Shown here in pieces: positions 37,219 to 50,409 of a stretch of 64,000 nt of DNA (its first letter is position 1; every line of letters starts with the position of its first letter). The notes beneath the pieces are model-generated. The model made no database searches. It saw nothing but the letters and a program-made list of their open reading frames with translations, and was not told where the DNA came from. The position numbers and the translations under genes are program-made. The stretch spans positions 124,001 to 188,000 of the forward strand of contig JAGEMR010000036.1 in the NCBI GenBank assembly GCA_021030915.1, in the 5' to 3' direction. This stretch comes from Astrothelium macrocarpum (Eukaryota; Ascomycota; Dothideomycetes; Trypetheliales; Trypetheliaceae).

Positions 37219-38818
37219 TACTATAGCTTGATTAGCTCGGCGTGACTGGTAGTAGAGGAATGGAGTCATACCTGAAAAGAGAACAGATGTGGATGATGCG
37301 TCTAGGACAGAATTGACTGTCTAAATTGACCGCCTTTGATCCAATTACAAAGGAGGCGCTCACGTGGCTGGTGAAACGTCCCTTAAGGATAATCCGAAGT
37401 CAAGCCCAGAGTATGCTGGGCAACCATGAGACGGGCTTTAATACTTGTCGGATAAGTTAAGTCTAGAGTGACAGATTGGTAGTATAAGGGGTTTCGCAGA
37501 CAGCAAGGGCCCATTTGGCGTTTTTGTTTAAAGGGCTATTTATAATCACCCATCAGAGTCCAGCCGCGCGCATATACAGCGCGTATGCAGTGTGTGACAT
37601 TATGACATTACACGATGCACGACTTTGTCAAAAGCTAAATTAATATACGCTAAATTTAGGTAAAGTTGCGGCTGTCCCGGTTTTGACGGGTCGCAAGTGC
37701 TAAAGCCATGAATAATGAAGCATTTTACGTAACTAAATTAAAGTTTCTCCATTGCCACTAAGATCTCTCACTGACAATATCTTCTAAGAAGAATTCTTAG
37801 ACGAATCGACATGAGACCTCTTGTTAACGTGTTGAATAAGATAATTGGTAGCAATTGTGGTTGTGAAAATTAGGAATCCCATTCCAGCCAACGACATGTC
37901 TGCTTGCAGCGCTATGAGAACGAGGCGTTTGTATCTGATAGATCGGATTATAGCATGAATATAAAAGGTCTTCCTGGCATGCGTATACTATCCTCGTGTG
38001 TTTGCTGTCTGCGCAGTGCATACCCGAAGCTATATTGCTTTTTCAAAGAGCAAATACACTAACGAAAGCGCTAGAATTCGACCTCCCGATCAAACATGTG
38101 ATTTGAAGAGATATCTTAGGCCTTTGATAGATAGAAAATTCAAATTTCTCTGTGACGGCATAGAGGACAGCGTCGCGATCGGACGAAGGCCTCACTGCCC
38201 GAAAATATTTGGGAGCCGGTCTTGACGCGCCATCCGTGCTTCCCCACTCGCACCCTTCAACCCTCCCATTATCTCTGGTCTCTTCCACACCTGGACCGCT
38301 TTTACAACTATTCCGGCCCGAACACTCCCCTACCTGTCTGTACCTTTGTATGGAACATTGCTTGACACACGCATCAAGCCGTTACCCTCAAAGGATAGAT
38401 ATGCTTCGACACAAGAATTAAGTCTGCATTACAAGGCGAACGATGGGAGGATCTCGATGCGATGTGGAAAGGCACAATGAGAGGAGACGATACATAAAGG
38501 AGGGGAGCTTGTACGAGGAAGAAAAGCAGCAAAAACAAGACGAGTGGGGAAAAACTTGATAATCGAATGGTCAGAGAATTGTGAATACCGCGTGGCGTTC
38601 GCCAGTCAATTGTACATTTCACAGAGCCTGTGCCCAAACACCCGCCGAGCGACATAAGAAATTGCCCTTTCCCGGAGCAAGGTATCATCGACCTGGCCAG
38701 CGTCTGCCTCGGACTTTGTCCATAATTTTCCGGCTCCTTTGACATTTCATAAGAACACGGTGTCGGGAATGCCACTTCGTCGGTTGCTTTACAACGATAC
38801 TGAGCAAGTGCGTGGAGC
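37219..38818. other. Intergenic between divergent F-box/LRR and HET genes
   Basis: 1.6 kb that must contain both promoters. The minus-strand frame at 38374-38880 overlaps the HET start and has no family resemblance. The region around 37540-37830 is AT-rich. No gene is supported. Confidence 0.4.
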
Positions 38819-40908
38819 ATGGCTGGGAAGCTCAAAATTGAAAAGGACTGGTCACCCCTGTGTGAAAGATGCCTATCCAAGTTGAAGTCTACTGAGTTTC
38901 GAAACGCGGTATTGATTCGGTCTCAGCCATTGAAATACGATATTTGGACAGAGGAGCTCGTTGCTGAGTGTGTGTTGTGTTCGTTTATCATTCGACAGCT
39001 GGAGTACCGTGAATCTGGAAGTGCTTCACGATCCAGTTTGGCTAATGTGTCCATCTCACGAGGGGGAGAAGTGTCTGAGTTGTATCTCAGTGTGAACAAT
39101 TACCATTCACTATCATTAAACCTCTTGACGAGACCGAGTAAGTACTCCGTTACTTTATCATCTTGTTGTCTTTCTGACGTCCTGTAGGTGATCCTGCTGC
39201 TGGAGAGATTGCTACGACACATGAAGACGTCAATTCACCCTGGGCCCGTAACCAAGCCTACGGCTGGGTAACACACTGTGTCAGAAACCATGTTTCGTGT
39301 TTACGTAAAGCCAACTTTTTTCCTCGAAGGGTAATCGACCTGGCCTTTGACCCACCCAGGCTGTTGATCGAACATCGCCAAGTTGAACCCTATGTCACAC
39401 TGAGCTATTGTTGGGGAGGTCCACAATTATTGTGCTTGAATAGACAAAGATGCAACGAATATATGACTGGTCTACCGATTCACAGGTTACCTCAAACAAT
39501 TCTTGACGCATTTCAGACTACTAAACAGCTTGGGTTTCGATACATTTGGGTTGACTCGATATGCATAATCCAAGATGATGCAAATGACAAACTTCAGGAG
39601 ATTTCTAAAATGACGACGATATACAGTCAATCTACTTTGACGATCATAGCCGCCAACGCTCAGAGCGTAGAGGATGGTTTTCTTGGGCCTCGAGAAGATT
39701 TTGTCTCTTCTAGTAATCGTATCCCATTCTTATGCAAGGATGGGACGCTCGGCACAGTGACCTTGTCTACTACTAGACCTAGTATGCCGTATTGGCCTGA
39801 TCGCAATCCCATTGAGCTACGGGCATGGACATATCAAGAAAGACTTTTGTCTCCTCGTGCTTTGGTTTACTCACATAATGGACTTCGGTTCGTTTGTCGT
39901 AGTGCAGTCGAATCATCCGTGCAAGGTACGCACTGGATCGAGAGCCATCGGGAGCCAGGTTATGTTGATATCTCATGCAATGACACTTGGATGTGGAGGG
40001 ATTTGGTGGAGGAGTATTCTAAGCGCCTGATGAGCGACCCAGGGGACAAATCACTGGCAATTTCTGGCTTAGCAAGAGCTCATGCAAAGGGGAGGGCATC
40101 AGAAGATAATTATCTTGTAGGATTATGGAGGCAATCCATTGTCATGGACCTCCTCTGGCAATCGGATTACGAAAAGATTGCCAAAGATGTTGCTGCTCAT
40201 CGTGCACCTTCTTGGTCATGGATATCAACAGACTGCACAGTCACATGGCCTGTTGAATTGCGTCGTTTAGAGCCACGAATCGTGTCACGAGATTTTGAGG
40301 TGCTCGGAGTGAAGGTGGTCCCTAAGTCTGGACATGATATGTATGGTCAAATAGACCACGCCTGTCTTGAAATGAAGGGGCGCGTCTGTCATCTGACTCA
40401 GAATTGCGTAATGGAGCTAGGCTGGTGTTTAAGGCCCAGAGAAGAAAGTATTGAGACTTCCGCTTGGCGACCAACTCCATTGTTACCAAACCCGCGAGCC
40501 TTGGACGGATTACAAACGCGACCCGATGGGCAAACTTGGCTCTTTGATCCCGTCAATTCCTCCAGATTTCGTATCAGCTTCGATAGTGATGAGGCTGGAC
40601 GCCACGATATCTTCCTTCTACTTATCGTGACAAAAGACTCGGAATTGAATTCAGACTCAGAACCAGACTCAGACTCAGCCGATCTTGAACCGAAATTTTT
40701 TCACGGGTTGATCTTGGAGCGTTCCAGCCGAATTGGAGGGAACAAATTCAAAAGGGCCGGAGTTTTTGAGTTCAGATTAGATTGGAGGCCACGGCCTTAT
40801 CTTCCGAAGTCTTCCCTGGCAAACGAGTCGTCCGCCTCCCGGATGCGCGACTTCTCCTGCTTTTACAGCCTAGAAAGCATGCCAATAGAGTGTTTCAGCG
40901 TTGTCTAA
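38819..40908 (+). CDS. HET-domain (heterokaryon incompatibility) protein
   Basis: Two exons, 38819-39137 and 39188-40908, with a 50-nt intron (GTAAGT..TGTAG), giving 679 residues. The HET domain runs from about 175 to 330 and shows the three conserved blocks: YVTLSYCWGG, the region around FRYIWVDSICIIQDD, and ELRAWTYQERLLSPRALVYS. The N-terminus has two CxxC-type pairs (CERC and CVLC). The C-terminal third is variable and includes an acidic Asp/Ser repeat (DSELNSDSEPDSDSADLEP). HET domains trigger cell death after fusion of incompatible hyphae; most genomic copies have unknown triggers. Nothing suggests that this copy is broken. Confidence 0.92.
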
Positions 40909-41175
40909 TACGAATTTCCCGAATAATAATACAAGGCGAGCATAGATTGTAATATCTTAAAAGACTGCACAACTCCCTTTTTGCCATTTCATCTGTAGAC
41001 TCTGGATGGCGAGATCTCTATCAGAGTGGAAAATGAATCCAATTGCCAATGTCTACGCCACTATCTATCCACACTGTAATTTTTGGATTAGGACACTATG
41101 AACATGATAAGAACGCCAGCCAAATGCGACGTAATATACGAAGTTCAAGAGGTCAGTCCATTCCCACAGGTTTTA

Positions 41176-43747
41176 TCAAACATCCCCGAAGTCTGGTTCA
41201 GTGTCATCATCACCGAAATTAACAGTTTCTGAACCTCTAATCAAGGTATCGAAAAATGCCATGTCTACTCCTTGAAAAGTCCAGTCATCAACACCGGCAG
41301 TCAAGCCAGGATACATATACTGCTGCTGTAGAGAGTCATTGATGACGTTTGGGAACTGCGGCGTAAATGCTTGCTGCGTCTGAAGGCTGGGTAGATCTAT
41401 CGCTGGCGAAGAGATCTGTGGGATTTGCGGAGGAAGCGGAGCTGTTTCCGGTGTGACACCATCAGATGAGAGCCGCTGCACTGGGGTCATGATGCCAGTG
41501 TTGGACCGATCACCTCCTATCTGCGCAAATGTAAAGTCATTCTGAGAGGCTCTTCCTACGGGATCAGACGTGACTGGAGGGGCTACTACACCCCGTTGCT
41601 CCGTAGGCGGTGATAATGTTTTGCATTGTTGCTTCTCCACAGATACGACACCATGACGGCTGATTCGGATGGTACCAAAGTAAGGAATGGAGATTGGGAG
41701 GAATTTTCTCCCATCCACGACCACCAGGTCAGGATGCACCCCAGTCAAACCTGCAGCAGAGGGAAGACCGGCCTCGTCCATATTATCGCTCTTGTTCGTA
41801 GCGGCATCCGCCTCGAGAGCCAGCATTCCCCTCAATAAGCTCGAGCTACGCTCACAGAGAATGTCCATATTCAGCTGCGCAACGCTCTCCATGTTCTCCA
41901 GGACCTGTTCCATCATGGCTATGTCCCCATTCCTCTGATGGGAGAGCACATCAAAAGAGGCGAAGCCTGTTTTACGATCCTGCAGCCACTCCCGCTGCTT
42001 CCGGTGGCCATTGAGATGTGCAATAATAAGCGTCATGGCTGCTGTGAGTGCGAAAAAGTCAACAGACCGACAGCAAAATGCCACACGGTTGAAGGAGCGG
42101 AACGATATGAAGCGTGCCAGGAGTTCACGCGATGCATTAATGCTTGTCAGTCTGCTATACTCGTATCTATCCCCTCCTTGATCTAGGTTAGATATGCTCG
42201 ATCGCAACATATATGGAAGGTGAACTAGGTTGAGTAGGTTGAAGTAGAATACTTGATCTAGCAGGCGTAGCATTTCCCAAAACGTCATCTCCAAATCTTG
42301 CGCCACAATGGCGAGGTTAGGAACGAGCCACCACTTCTTAGGCATCTCGTTGGCGGCCTTTTGTAGCTCGGCATCCAGATCCTGCAGCGTAGCGAAGTTG
42401 TCCATGGCAGTAGGGTCCGGCGATTCGTTGCGCTCTAGGATACGCGACGCAATGGCAGTCTGCTTGCGCTCAAATCTACCAGAAGGAGTGTCGCTTGTAA
42501 GCGCAGCTTCTGACGCCATTGAAACATCCTGAGATCCTTGGGGTAAGCCTAACATCAAGCTAAGCTGGCGATCTGTGGCGACAATGCGGTACCAGATAAA
42601 ATCTGGATCGACAGGTTCGCTTGCATCGATTACCTCTAATTGATATTGACTGCCGCTACGATGAATGCCCATCATCTGTGCAACTACCATCGCGCGTCTA
42701 CAGGTGATCCAGGCACGTCGGAGATTGCCAGTATTTGCCTGGTACAAGGTTTCCAACGCAACACACTCGAGTCCCTCGATAGAGCCAAGGAACTCGTCTT
42801 TAGTAGTTACTAGACTTGATGCTGTATCCACGAATCGGCACATTAGCTGGCATGGCGGCTGTGACAGGTGGCGAATCGCTTCAGCGTGGAGCTCTGGATT
42901 TGCGTACTGTAGACAGGTCGCTAGGATAAGTAAATACCTGGCTAGTAGTATCGGATGAGCATTTTCTTTGGGTATATTAGCCAGATCTGCCTTTCCACTT
43001 TTGAATCGTTGGGCCAGCATGGCAAGAGGCTGAGTCATGATTTTATGAATGGAGACATCCATGCCTGCCTCAATCATCAAACGGATATCCTCGTGGGGAG
43101 GCAATGCAGCATACAGCACAGCTGAAATACTTTCGTATTGTGTGCCTTTAGAAGGGCTTGTTGGGTTTAGAGATTCGGGCGTTGATATCACGGGTGTCGA
43201 GCACGACTTTTCCAACCAACTTCTTTCTGATCTGACATCTGACTGAGGCGGTTCAGCTTCTATTTACAAATCAAGTGGATATGGTCCAACTCACTCTTGG
43301 AAGTCCATACGGAGTTGAGAAGCAATTAGATGTTACCCCCTCACTCGGTCCCGAGTTTGGACTACGATTCCTGCTTGGGCCGAAGGAGACAACCTCTGGC
43401 GTGGCTCTATTGAAACCATGGGTGACCTGTGTGACCAATTGCTCGACGAGGGTTTCGACGCGCACAATGCGATCACCCATGAAGCGTCCTCTATCTTGCG
43501 TCGACAGCGAAGCTGCAGTTGTCTCCTCCGGATACTCCTGGCTAATGCAGCTAGTTCCGCGCTTCTGACATCCAATACATACTAATTCGGACGGCTTCGA
43601 AAACAAGCACTGTATCTTACGCCGCTTGCATGCCCAGCAGCTATGCGTGCCCTTGCGGACCTTACGCCGCCTTGCCCTTGATTCAACGCTGGATCCGGAC
43701 GCTGGGGTTTCATGCGCCACTTCCAAAACTGATTCTTTCCTTGGCAT
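41176..43747 (-). CDS. Zn2Cys6 fungal transcription factor
   Basis: Two exons, 43295-43747 and 41176-43242, with a 52-nt intron (GTGAGT..CTCAG), giving 839 residues. The binuclear zinc cluster is complete: C37, C40, C47, C57, C60 and C67, preceded by a basic stretch (RARRRKVRKG). The middle part (about 240-560) is the fungal-specific transcription factor domain, with YQANTGNLRRAWITCRRAMV and MMGIHRSG as typical landmarks. The C-terminus is Pro/Gln/acidic and probably activating. It is divergent from the PDR transporter and shares a 1.3-kb intergenic promoter with it, so the transporter is its most likely target; this is inference from position. Confidence 0.93.
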
Positions 43748-45075
43748 TATCTAAGTAGGGGAGGTATCTCAACACCCTCCAGTAATGCTCTCACTGCAGG
43801 ACTAATGTGATTGGCGTTTAGTCACCTGGTCTGTGGATGCTCGAACATGTCGCAGAGAACAATAAAAGACATATTCCGATTCGGCCGAGACCGTACGGCG
43901 AAAGCAAATCTGTGAGTTGAACCATGATCAACTTTAATGGCAATGTTAGGACATGGACGACTGTGAGTCATCTGGTGTTGGTTATTCCGCCGGCGCGGCG
44001 GTTGAAGACGGGATCTATCATTTGCTTAGTCATCTAAGAATGAATAATCAGTCGCCTGGCGTCGTATCGGGAAATGTCTAGGACGTAGCAAGAACATTGG
44101 AAGTGGCCCTTATACATGCGAAGAAATCCTTCAAAGATAATTAGAAGCATCATTTTCAGGGAACTTTCAATAGCTGGCCAGCGTTGCAGGAGTTTCTTAG
44201 GCCAAGGAAATAGTGTTTTTTAGGCTGCCTACGTCATTGCTTACATATCACGTCGTGTTGTGGTAAAGTGTAAGTAAGGTACGACGCGTCGCGTGTCTTT
44301 TGTTACAATCCACAACTACCTGTATAAGCGCGTCTTTCGATGAGCTACATGGGACGACATTCTCAGTGCAAGCTATCCCATTTCAAATTCAACATCAGTA
44401 TAAGGTCATTACTACATGACATTCGAAATTTGGACATGGTGAACGGCGAAGAAGCCGTAGTCAATTGATGCCTCATTAGTCGCATTCCGGGGGAACGACT
44501 TCAGTTTACTTAAGAACAATGGGCAACCGGGCAACTAACGGAGAAAAACAGCGAACAATTTCACATCTCATGCCAAGTCGAACCTTCTCAAACCAAGATA
44601 CCATGAGGCTTGACTTACAGCACCCAGTTGAGAATTTGAACAAGCCGCATGTGGCACGTAAAACACTAGGTTGAGTAGAGAGCAGCAAAGTTCATCACGC
44701 AGATAGGAGAATACTTTTCCGAAGCATATCCAGGGGTTGCCTGATGCTTCAAAGCTTCGCGCAAGCTGTTGGGTAATACACGTGATGTGACTAGGTCTTT
44801 CGTCCGCCGAAACAGCGGTGGCCGTGTCGTCCTTGATGCGCAATGTCCAGGTAACATTTGATATTGCAATTTCCTTCTCGTCTTTCTCTTCGGAGATTGT
44901 TTCCTTGTCTCCTTCCATTCCTTTACTTATCTTGTTCGCTATCGTTGCTGCTCTTGTGTTTCCTCGCCACTGTTGCTCATCTCAAAAGGCTATCGTGTAG
45001 CAGGGGAATTCCATACTTTTGCACTATCCATCCTTCAGAAAACCTAGCTTACACTGACCAGTCTTATCTCGCACT
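43748..45075. promoter_or_regulatory. Bidirectional promoter between Zn2Cys6 regulator and PDR transporter
   Basis: 1.33 kb between two divergent start codons with no supported gene. It contains the palindrome at 43987-44001 and a CGGCCG element near 43884. A pyrimidine-rich leader (TTCCTTCTCGTCTTTCTCTT and on) precedes the transporter start. The minus-strand frame at 44568-44918 has no family resemblance. Confidence 0.55.
43987..44001. promoter_or_regulatory. CCGCCG-N3-CGGCGG palindrome, candidate Zn2Cys6 operator
   Basis: CCGCCGGCGCGGCGG is a perfect inverted repeat with 6-bp arms and a 3-bp spacer. It contains several CCG/CGG half-sites, the triplets bound by Zn2Cys6 dimers. It lies 240 bp upstream of the regulator start and 1.07 kb upstream of the transporter start. 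Confidence 0.5.
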
Positions 45076-48000
45076 ATGCTAAGCGACTTGGGGAAATATG
45101 GAAATAATGACGAACCCAACCGCACTGACCCAGAACCTATCTTGACGGTGTCCAGCGGTCGGTGTACAAATAAGAATGGTGGATATTACTCCGAACACGA
45201 CGAGATAGAGAGGAGACACATCGCAGTACAAGAGCTTGCGCGCGACTACACACGTAAATCAAGCACTGGCGTTGACGACTCTAACCTATCCTTTGGAGGC
45301 AGTGAGCCCGATTCCCCTTTAAATCCTCGCGGTGAGAAATTCAACGCGCGTGAGTGGGCCAAACATATCGCCAAAATTACCAACAGTATAGGACAGGGCT
45401 TCCGCCAAGTAGGACTGTGTTTCGACGATGTCCATGTCTTTGGCTACGGTGCACCGAGCGACTTTCAGAAGGACGTGGCAAATGTTTGGCTTGCTCTTCC
45501 ACGCATGGTTCGCCGCTTGTTCTCCAGCACAGCAGGCCAGAATCGAATCAGTATTCTGCAGCATTTCGATGGACTCATCCAACCTGGCGAAATGTGTGTT
45601 GTGTTGGGTCCTCCCGGTTCTGGTTGTTCGACCTTCCTCAGGACTATCTCTGGAGAAACGAACGGCATCAATGTTAACGAAGGCGCATACTTCAATTATC
45701 AAGGCATATCAGCCCAGGAGATGCATACTGCTCATCGAGGGGACGCTATCTACACTGCAGAAGTCGACGTACACTTTCCTCAATTGACAGTAGGAGAGAC
45801 ATTGACTTTTGCAGCGCGCGCACGCTGCCAAAAGAGCCTGCCACAAGGCGTTACCCGTAACCAGTACGTCGCTTCCACTTTTGACGCCCTCCACTCTTAT
45901 AGTTGGTTCTTTACTTAATCCGACCATCCTAGGTATTGCGAGCACCTTCGAGACGTTGTTATGGCAATGTACGGCATAAGCCACACAATTCAAACCAAGG
46001 TCGGAGACGAGTACACGCGAGGAGTTTCAGGAGGAGAGCGCAAGCGTGTCACTATTGCCGAAGCCACGCTGGCAAACGCACCGTTTCAGTGTTGGGATAA
46101 GTGAGTCAAACATCGACAACTTTGCCTCGTTGGACACATTGCCCGCTAATTCGCAGCGCAAGCTCGACTCGAGGTCTGGATTCAGCAAATGCGATTGAGT
46201 TCTGCAAAACTCTGAGACTCCAATCTGAATTGTTTGGCCAGACCTGCGTTGTTTCTATGTACCAGGCACCTCAGAAAGCTTACGACCTGTTTGACAAGGT
46301 CACAATTCTGTATGAAGGACGTCAGATTTACTTTGGTCCATCATCTAAGGCTAAAGAGTACTTTGTTAACCTTGGGTTTGAGTGCCCGGCACGTCAAACA
46401 ACCCCTGACTTTCTTACTTCTATGACGTTTTCAGCAGAGCGTATCGCTCGCCCTCACTACAATCCCCCGCGAACTCCCGACGAATTTGCAATTGCTTGGA
46501 GGAAAAGCTCCGAATACAAAGTCCTCCAGGAAGAAATCCACAATTATAAGAAGCAGCATCCAGTTGGTGGGCCTGATGCCGAGACTTTTCGACGGCTCAA
46601 GAGTTCGCACCAAGCCAAAGGACAACGCCTCAATTCACCGTACACCCTTACGTATTTTCAGCAGGTTAAGCTCTGTTTTTGGCGTGGATACAAGCGACTC
46701 AAAGCAGATCCGTCGCAGACTATCATGATGATGGTCGGAAATACAATTATGGCACTCATTATATCCTCTCTATTCTACAATATGGGAACGGATACGGACT
46801 CATTCTACGGCCGCGCGGTTGTATTGTTTGTTGCTATCCTATTCAATGCTTTCTCTTCCATCCTCGAGATTCTCACATCGTATGCGCAACGCCCCATCGT
46901 GGAAAAGCAGGCCCGATACGCCTTTTACCACCCTTCGGCCGAGTCATACGCTTCTGTACTCGTCGATTTGCCTTTGAAGCTCCTAAACACTATTTCATTC
47001 AACTTGGTATTTTACTTCATGACGAATTTGAATCGTGGACCTGGTCCTTTCTTTTATTATCTGTTCGTGGTGTTCCTCATCGTTCTGGCCATGTCTGGCA
47101 TCTTCAGATCACTGTGAGTTGCAAGACCGAGAAACAAACGTGGCCAAAGCCCTAATATCTTGCTAGCGCCTCGATCTCACGGACTGAGCAGCAAGCTATG
47201 GTTCCCGCCTCGATGATGCTGCTTGCCCTACTTATCTTCACAGGATTTGTCGTCCCAGTCAATTACATGCTGGGTTGGTGTCGGTGGATCAACTATCTGA
47301 ACCCCGTGGCCTACGGCTATGAGTCACTCATGGTCAACGAGTTTCATGGCCGTGACTTTTCATGTTCCTCCTACATTCCCGATTACGCAGACGCAAGTGT
47401 AAACAATGTCGCTTGCAATGCTGTCGGCGCTGTCTCGGGTCAATCTTATGTGAATGGGGACTTTTATATCAGTTCAGCATACAGCTATTCCCATCACCAC
47501 AAGTGGCGCAATGTTGGCATCATTATGGCCATGGCAACTTTCAACCATCTCGTGTATTTCATCGCCAGTGAGTATGTCAAAGCCAAGAAATCCAAAGGTG
47601 AAGTTCTTGTCTTCCGTCGAGGGCTCGCTCCACCATCACCTGTTCAAGGTGGAAACGACGTTGAGAAGTCGCTCTCTATTCCTGTACCAATTATAGAGAA
47701 ACCTAATTCATACATACCCAAAAGCAATAGAGCACTTCAGGGATCCACAAGCGTCTTTCACTGGAGTAACGTATGTTACGACATCAAGATAAAAGACAAA
47801 CCCAAACGCATCTTAGAGTGCGTCGATGGTTGGGTAAAACCTGGCACTCTCACGGCCTTGATGGGAGTTTCTGGGGCCGGCAAGACTACTCTCCTGGATT
47901 GCTTGGCTGATCGTCGCACGGGCGTAGGTGTCATCACGGGTGAGATGTTGGTCAATGGAAGTGCACGCGACGAGAGTTTTCAACGGAAAATCGGCTACGT

Positions 48001-49889
48001 TCAACAGCAAGATCTACATCTCGAAACTCAGACTGTCCGTGAGGTGAGCATCTTCTTGATCATCCTAATACATTTCTAGTGTCGACCCGATGGCAAAATT
48101 TTGCTCCTTGTCAGGTTGCTTGAGGGACCGCATGAGCTAACATCACATGATAGGCTTTGAACTTCTCGGCTTTCCTCCGCCAGTCGACCAGTGTCTCAAA
48201 AGAGGAGAAACTGGCTGATGTGGACGAAGTCATCAAAATGTTAGATATGCAAGAGTATGCGGATGCTGTTGTTGGTGTGATGGGTGAAGGTCTCAACGTT
48301 GAGCAGCGTAAGCGCTTAACTATTGGTGTTGAGTTGGCTGCCAAGCCACCGTTACTCCTTTTCGTCGATGAGCCCACATCGGGTCTTGACTCCCAAACCA
48401 GTTGGGCTATTCTAGGGTTGCTAGAAAAGCTATCCAAGGCGGGACAGTCCATTCTCTGTACCATTCATCAGCCATCCGCGATACTATTCGAACGATTCGA
48501 CCGCCTACTCTTGCTTGCCGAAGGCGGTCGTACGGTTTACTTTGGTAAGTGAAGACATGGACCCCGTCATTTGGTTCCATATGAAATACTTTCCTCAAGG
48601 CAGAATCTGAGTTGGGCTCGGTGCTGACCGACAATACAGGTGAGATTGGTGAGAACTCCGAGACGCTCATCCATTACTTTGAGCGCAATGGCGCGCCGCC
48701 TTGTTCACTGGGTGCTAATCCTGCCGAATGGATGCTAGAGGCTATCGGAGCTGCCCCCGGTAGTTCCTCCGAAGTTGACTGGTATGAGAAATGGCGTTCA
48801 AGCACCGAGTATCAAATTGTCCAAGACGAATTAGCGCATCTCAAGTCCATGAGAAGCGAGCCATCCAGTGACTTGAAGAATGACGCTGCCTCCTATCGCG
48901 AATTTGCTGCGCCTCTCTGGCAGCAATTCTGTGTCGTATCACAGCGTGTGTTCCAGCAATACTGGCGTACGCCCTCTTACATCTACTCAAAACTCAGTCT
49001 CTGCATCGCCAGTAGTTTGTTTGTTGGCTTGGTCTTTCTCAATGCACCTTTGACCATCCAAGGCCTCCAAAACCAGATGTTCGCTATCTTCGAATTGTCC
49101 AGTATATTCGGCCAACTAGTGGACCAACAAATGCCGCATTTTGTTACTCAGCGCTCCTTGTATGAGGTTCGTGAGCGGCCTGCCAGAACGTACTCGTGGA
49201 AGATCTTCATTCTGAGCCAAATCATCGCTGAAATTCCCTGGAACACCTTCGCTTCGGTCTTCATGTGGGCGCTTTTCTATTATCCTATCGGCTTCAACAA
49301 AAATGCGAACGTCGCTGGCCAGGGTGTGGAGAGAGGCGGCTTAATGTGGCTTCTGTTTTGGCAATTCCTCCTCTTTGCTTCTACCTTCGCGCACATGTGT
49401 ATCTCCTTTGCCGATACAGCCGAAGAAGGCGGTAATAATGCCAATTTTCTCTTTGTTCTGATTTTCTTCTTTTGTGGTGTCTTAGCAACCCCCAATGCCA
49501 TGCCGCGTTTCTGGATTTTCATGTACCGAGTCTCTCCCCTTTCCTACTGGGTCTCGGCTGTATTATCAACGGGCTTAGCTAACGCCGAGGTGACGTGTGC
49601 GAGCAACGAATACATCACCATCAATCCTCCTAATGGACAAACATGCGGCGATTATATGGCGGAGTACATCTCCAAGGCGGGCGGCTACCTTCTCCACCCG
49701 GAGGCCACTAGTGAATGTAATTATTGTAAGATCAAGGACACTAACGTATACTTGGCGTCTATCGGTTCCGAGTACAGCACCCGATGGCGTAATTTTGGCA
49801 TAATTTGGATTTACATTGCATTCAACATTGCGGCGGCGTTGCTATTGTACTATCTGGTACGGGTTCCAAAGGGAAAGAGAAAAATGTGA
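45076..49889 (+). CDS. Full-size PDR-type (ABCG) multidrug ABC transporter
   Basis: Six exons: 45076-45863, 45933-46100, 46157-47113, 47167-48043, 48154-48544 and 48640-49889, giving 1476 residues in the order NBD1-TMD1-NBD2-TMD2. NBD1 has the Walker A GPPGSGCST (178-186, with the Cys that replaces Lys in this family), signature VSGGERKR and a Walker B region with STRGLDSANAIEF. NBD2 has GVSGAGKTTL (871-880), LNVEQRKRLTIGVEL and FVDEPTSGLDSQTSW. Each TMD shows about six helices, and the large loop before the last helix carries paired Cys. The family exports azoles, plant defence compounds and own metabolites across the plasma membrane. The adjacent divergent Zn2Cys6 gene is its probable regulator. 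Confidence 0.95.
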
Positions 49890-50409
49890 GCGTACTGCGA
49901 GTTACCAGAGGACGAAAGCAGAACGAAGGCCTGATCTAAATTCGAGACTCTCTTATCGCGAAGAAAATTCGGTCGTCGAATACTTTATACTTCTACTTCC
50001 ACCCGCTACTTCTCCTTGGTGGCCTTTGTGCAGGTGATGGACCAAGCATTAATGTACTCCACTCGTTTCCACGTTGTATTTTTAAATGTCTCCGTTTGTT
50101 AAGCTCTCAGCTCGCATATTCTCAAAATACTTTGGAAATGTCTTTGCGTCTAGTAATAACATTGAACCCCAGAATCGTAGGAAGATCCTAGTGATCTGCT
50201 CAGTGATACCAAGACCAATATGGGTTCAAGGGGAACATTGCGACTGTTTTGGTCAGAATACATCATTTAGAGGAGCTAGATTAATTCTCTTTGAGTCACC
50301 AGGATTTGTGTTATTCATCGTTCAGAATGTCGTGATAGCTATTTACATTGGAAGGTTACCCCAGCCCATTTATCTATCAGCCGTTAAACTTCTTCCTGCT
50401 TACACCTAT
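49890..50409. other. Convergent 3' flanks of the transporter and AA9 genes
   Basis: 520 bp with no supported gene. A plus-strand frame at 50086-50472 overlaps the AA9 3' end and has no family resemblance. Confidence 0.45.
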
